Assembly: GCA_010029945.1 (NCBI GenBank)
Contig: RGQW01000076.1
Location: forward strand, 1 to 8,010
DNA from: Actinomycetota bacterium
Lineage (GTDB): Bacteria > Actinomycetota > Actinomycetes > S36-B12
Reading direction: 5' to 3'
Length of the DNA: 8,010 nucleotides
The notes under the pieces are model-generated. The model worked only from the letters and a program-made list of their open reading frames with translations. It was not told the origin of the DNA and ran no database searches. Below, one piece after another: positions 5,530 to 8,010 of the stretch (position 1 is its first letter; every line of letters begins with the position of its first letter). The position numbers and the translations under genes are program-made.

Positions 5530-5543
5530 TGCGACACGTCGCA
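5530..5543. repeat. TGCGAC-AC-GTCGCA inverted repeat
   Basis: Six-base arms are exact reverse complements around a 2-nt spacer. It lies about 170 bp upstream of the penicillin-binding protein start. The spacing does not fit the Crp consensus (TGTGA-N6-TCACA). It is a candidate operator of unknown regulator. Confidence 0.4.
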
Positions 5544-5699
5544 CCATGTCTTGGCCCACTACTGACGCGTTCGTGACCGCATTCCTTCGCTCTGTCTGGG
5601 CTCTTCGCCGACGGCTAATCGTCCGATTCAGCACAGGGAATCGCTCATTCTGCGCTCCCGCCCCGGCACCGCTACCGCCGTGATCGGAACCAGCGCGCA

Positions 5700-5705
5700 T
5701 ACCCT
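5700..5705 (+). promoter_or_regulatory. Candidate -10 element for the PBP gene
   Basis: TACCCT matches TAnnnT and is identical to the hexamer in front of the DUF4177 gene. It ends 9 nt before ATG 5715, so transcription would begin at or very near the start codon. Only a weak GGA (5706-5708) is available as a ribosome site, which is in keeping with a leaderless or near-leaderless mRNA. Confidence 0.4.
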
Positions 5706-5714
5706 GGACGTCCC

Positions 5715-8010
5715 ATGTCTGTGACCTCCGATCAACCACGGCGGCGAATCACACCCTTCGGGGTGGTCGGCCGCCTTCTGGCGTTCGCCGTTGGCTCCGT
5801 GATCGCCGGTGTCATCGTTGGTCTGATGCTCCTGCCTTTCGCCGGTGCCGCAGGCGTCGTCACCCGGGACGTCATTTCCGACTTCGAGTCCCTGCCGGTG
5901 TCACTGAGTACTCCACCGTTGCCCGAGCGGTCCGTCATTTTGGCCTCAGACGGCTCGCTCCTCGCGACGTTGTATTACCAAAACCGCGTCGAGGTGCCCT
6001 TGAACAGCATCGCCCCGGTCATGCGCCAGGCGATCATCGCTATCGAAGATGCGCGTTTCCTCGAGCACAACGGCGTCGATGCCCGGGGTGTCGTTCGCGC
6101 CCTTGCGCGCAACACAACTGCGGGGGGCATCGAGCAGGGGTCGTCGACCTTGACCATGCAGTACATCAAGAACGTTCTCGTTAATCAGGCAACATCCGCC
6201 GAAGACCTCGAACAAGCACGGGGCGATAGCTTCACCCGCAAGATCCGCGAAGCACGTCTGGCTCTCGCCTTGGAAAAGCGCTTCAGTAAAAGCGAGATCC
6301 TGGCTCGCTACCTGAACATCGCCTACTTCGGGTCCGGGGCATACGGAGTTGAAGCGGCCGCTCGACGCTACTTCTCCAAACCGGCAGCAGATTTGAACTT
6401 GGTCGAAGCGGCCACTCTGGCCGGCATCGTGAAAGGACCCACGGCCTACGACCCGCTGCGCAATCCTGAGAACGCCACGCAACGACGGAACGTGATCCTG
6501 CAACGAATGGCGACCGTCGGGTTCATCACCACCAAGCAGTCCGCGCGCGCAGCGGCGATACCGATGGAGGACGTGCTCAACCCAACCCGGACATCCAACG
6601 GGTGCACGACGTCATACGCCCCCTTCTTCTGCGACTACGTTCTACAAACGATCCTGACCGACGAGGCTTTCGGCGAAACCCCAGAGGAGCGAGAAGTTTT
6701 TCTTCGGCAAGGCGGCTACACGATTCGCACCACCCTGGACCCGAAGGTCCACCGGTCCGCCACCGACACTGTCAACGAGTTCATTCCACCGGACGACGAC
6801 AGCCGCAAGGCAGCAGCCGTTTCGATGGTGGAGCCTGGGACCGGAAACATCATCGCCATGACGCAGAACCGAACGTGGGGTACGTCTGGCGTCGGTAAAA
6901 CCACCTACAACTACAACACGGATCGCTCCATGGGCGGCACCATCGGCATGCAGGCCGGGTCGACCTTCAAGATCTTCACGCTGGCCGCTGCCCTCGAGGC
7001 TGGCATCTCGCCCTACGAGCCGATCAACTCTCCGAGCCCCGCAACATTCGAAGGTTTCGTCAACTGCGACACCGGTGTTCCCTTCCCCACCGTCACCGTC
7101 AACAACTCCACCACGAGTGGCTTCTTGACCATGGCGCAGGCAACCGCGTTCTCCACCAACACGTACTTCATGGCCATCGAAGAGCGAACGGGTATCTGCC
7201 GAGTCGCGGAGATCGCCGAATCGATGGGGGTCTACACCGGCAGCGGTGACGAACTTCCCCGCGTTCCCACACTCACTCTCGGGGTCGCCGAAGTCACTCC
7301 TTTGGCAATGGCGAATGCGTACGCCACCTTCGCCGCCCACGGCGTGCACTGCGAGCCGCGAAGCATCCTCGAAGTCCGCGACCGCAATCAGAAACGACTC
7401 CCCGTCCCCGAAGAGAAATGCACCCAAGTCATCGACCGTCCGGTCGCCGACTCGGTCACCGAACTCCTATCCGGTGTCGTGGACGGGCCCATCGCCGGAC
7501 GAACAGGCTCACGGATGTCTCTCGCACCTCAGCCGGTCGCCGGGAAGACGGGAACGACCAACGAGTCGGCTGCCGTCTGGTTTGCCGGCTACACCCCGCA
7601 TGTGGCGGCGGCCGTCTGGATCGGAGATCCACGCGGCGGCTTCGCCTACCCGTTGAAGGACATCACGATCAACGGCACGTATTACCGACAGGTCTTCGGT
7701 GGCACCCTCGCTGGCCCCATTTGGAAAGCCAGCATGGAAGCGGCCCTGGCGGACAAGCCGATCGAAGAGTTCGTCTTGAGCACCGATCTGCCGACGTCCG
7801 TCTTCGACGTTAATGAGATTCCCGACCTCACCGGCATGGCGACACCGGAGGAGATATTCGCGGCTCTTACCAAGGTCAACCTCGAACTCGGCGATATCAG
7901 CGAAGTGGATTCTCCGGAACCCGCCGGCACCGTTCTCTCCCAAAAGAGCGTGGACTTCACCGGGACGAATGTCGAAGGTGACATCGGTCAGGGCAGGGAC
8001 ACCAGAGAAG
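5715..8010 (+). CDS. ponA2: Class A penicillin-binding protein with PASTA domain, PonA2 type (3' end outside window)
   Basis: At least 765 codons run from ATG 5715 to the window edge with no stop; an in-frame TAA at 5616 and no intervening ATG, GTG or TTG make this the first start. It is a bifunctional peptidoglycan synthase. A short cytoplasmic tail with RRR (9-11) precedes one membrane segment (about 17-49). The glycosyltransferase-51 domain follows: catalytic E111 in EDARFLEH, QGSSTLTMQ at 141-149, RKIREARLALALEK at 175-188, YFGSGAYG at 204-211 and KGPTAYDP at 240-247. The transpeptidase domain has S416-T-F-K419 with nucleophile S416, S480-T-N482 and K611-T-G613. One PASTA domain starts near 702 (IPDLTGM) and ends around 745. 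Six cysteines (C297, C306, C451, C495, C546, C569) lie outside the membrane. Domain order and position beside whiB4 match PonA2, which supports wall synthesis under stress and in stationary phase in mycobacteria. About 50 residues may be missing. Confidence 0.93.
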   Translation, partial: MSVTSDQPRRRITPFGVVGRLLAFAVGSVIAGVIVGLMLLPFAGAAGVVTRDVISDFESLPVSLSTPPLPERSVILASDGSLLATLYYQNRVEVPLNSIAPVMRQAIIAIEDARFLEHNGVDARGVVRALARNTTAGGIEQGSSTLTMQYIKNVLVNQATSAEDLEQARGDSFTRKIREARLALALEKRFSKSEILARYLNIAYFGSGAYGVEAAARRYFSKPAADLNLVEAATLAGIVKGPTAYDPLRNPENATQRRNVILQRMATVGFITTKQSARAAAIPMEDVLNPTRTSNGCTTSYAPFFCDYVLQTILTDEAFGETPEEREVFLRQGGYTIRTTLDPKVHRSATDTVNEFIPPDDDSRKAAAVSMVEPGTGNIIAMTQNRTWGTSGVGKTTYNYNTDRSMGGTIGMQAGSTFKIFTLAAALEAGISPYEPINSPSPATFEGFVNCDTGVPFPTVTVNNSTTSGFLTMAQATAFSTNTYFMAIEERTGICRVAEIAESMGVYTGSGDELPRVPTLTLGVAEVTPLAMANAYATFAAHGVHCEPRSILEVRDRNQKRLPVPEEKCTQVIDRPVADSVTELLSGVVDGPIAGRTGSRMSLAPQPVAGKTGTTNESAAVWFAGYTPHVAAAVWIGDPRGGFAYPLKDITINGTYYRQVFGGTLAGPIWKASMEAALADKPIEEFVLSTDLPTSVFDVNEIPDLTGMATPEEIFAALTKVNLELGDISEVDSPEPAGTVLSQKSVDFTGTNVEGDIGQGRDTRE

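Larger units (their letters stand above)
5327..5714. other. Divergent intergenic region between whiB4 and the PBP gene
   Basis: I see no credible gene in these 388 bp. From left to right they hold the whiB4 Shine-Dalgarno and putative promoter, two copies of CCCCTAGG (5394-5401 and 5463-5470), a tandem CCTAGG-CTAGG-CT (5396-5408), a 26-bp AT-rich palindrome with a T-run, a perfect CCCCTAGGGG palindrome (5463-5472), and the inverted repeat TGCGAC-AC-GTCGCA (5530-5543). A TACCCT element sits just before the penicillin-binding protein start. The region is long for this compact locus, and its symmetric elements suggest regulation of one or both divergent genes. Confidence 0.6.

Noticed and set aside
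5431..5739. Minus-strand 102-codon frame in the whiB4/PBP intergenic region
   Set aside because: It overlaps the penicillin-binding protein start, is dominated by Arg, Ser and Ala, lacks a ribosome site and resembles nothing I know.
5946..6503. Minus-strand open frame of 185 codons
   Set aside because: It is antisense to the conserved glycosyltransferase domain of the penicillin-binding protein and has no recognisable family features; GC-rich DNA commonly leaves such frames open.
6642..7427. Minus-strand open frame of 261 codons
   Set aside because: It lies wholly antisense to the transpeptidase domain, is rich in Gly, Val, Arg and Asp as expected for a reverse-frame shadow, and has no credible start context.
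1..8010. CRISPR array, tRNA or rRNA genes, insertion sequence, prophage or defence system
   Set aside because: I saw no regularly spaced repeats, cloverleaf sequences, transposase or phage motifs; all sizeable genes belong to a conserved actinobacterial core locus.

Overview
The window is GC-rich (roughly 60% by eye) and carries a conserved actinobacterial locus. Gene content and order match the Mycobacterium crp-to-ponA2 block (from memory, Rv3676 to Rv3682). Several markers point to a high-GC Actinomycetota: a WhiB-family iron-sulfur protein, a mycobacterial-type Crp, a paired ArsA/Get3-like ATPase operon, a PASTA-bearing class A penicillin-binding protein, GTG starts and leaderless-looking promoters. 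I cannot name the genus. One gene is extra relative to the mycobacterial order: a NUDIX hydrolase between the RidA and metallo-beta-lactamase-fold genes.

Layout. At 2-676 (+) is a complete crp gene. At 673-2770 (-) is a tightly packed four-gene operon, read DUF4177 small protein, RidA-like protein, NUDIX hydrolase, MBL-fold hydrolase, with gaps of 4, 2 and 1 nt. Its last gene converges on crp, and the two share a palindromic CTAG that supplies a stop codon on each strand. At 2771-2829 is a 59-bp divergent promoter region with a leaderless-type -10 element facing each way. At 2830-4961 (+) are two ArsA/Get3-like ATPases (bagA/bagB type) overlapping by 4 nt. At 5018-5326 (-) is whiB4, convergent with the ATPases. 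At 5327-5714 is a 388-bp divergent intergenic region with a striking AT-rich perfect palindrome and smaller symmetric elements. From 5715 (+) a PonA2-type bifunctional penicillin-binding protein runs off the right edge.

How they may fit together. Crp is a global cAMP-linked regulator. The minus-strand operon looks like small-metabolite housekeeping and repair: imine deamination, nucleotide-diphosphate hydrolysis and an MBL hydrolase. The ATPase pair is related to the Get3 tail-anchored-protein targeting factor. WhiB4 is a redox-sensing Fe-S regulator, and PonA2 builds peptidoglycan. The conserved clustering suggests a redox/envelope-stress neighbourhood, but no common pathway can be proven from sequence.

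Novelty. I do not see an undescribed multigene system here. The items most worth a second look are regulatory and architectural: the AT palindrome upstream of whiB4/ponA2, the shared CTAG stop, the paired leaderless promoters, and the asymmetric P-loops of the two ATPases.
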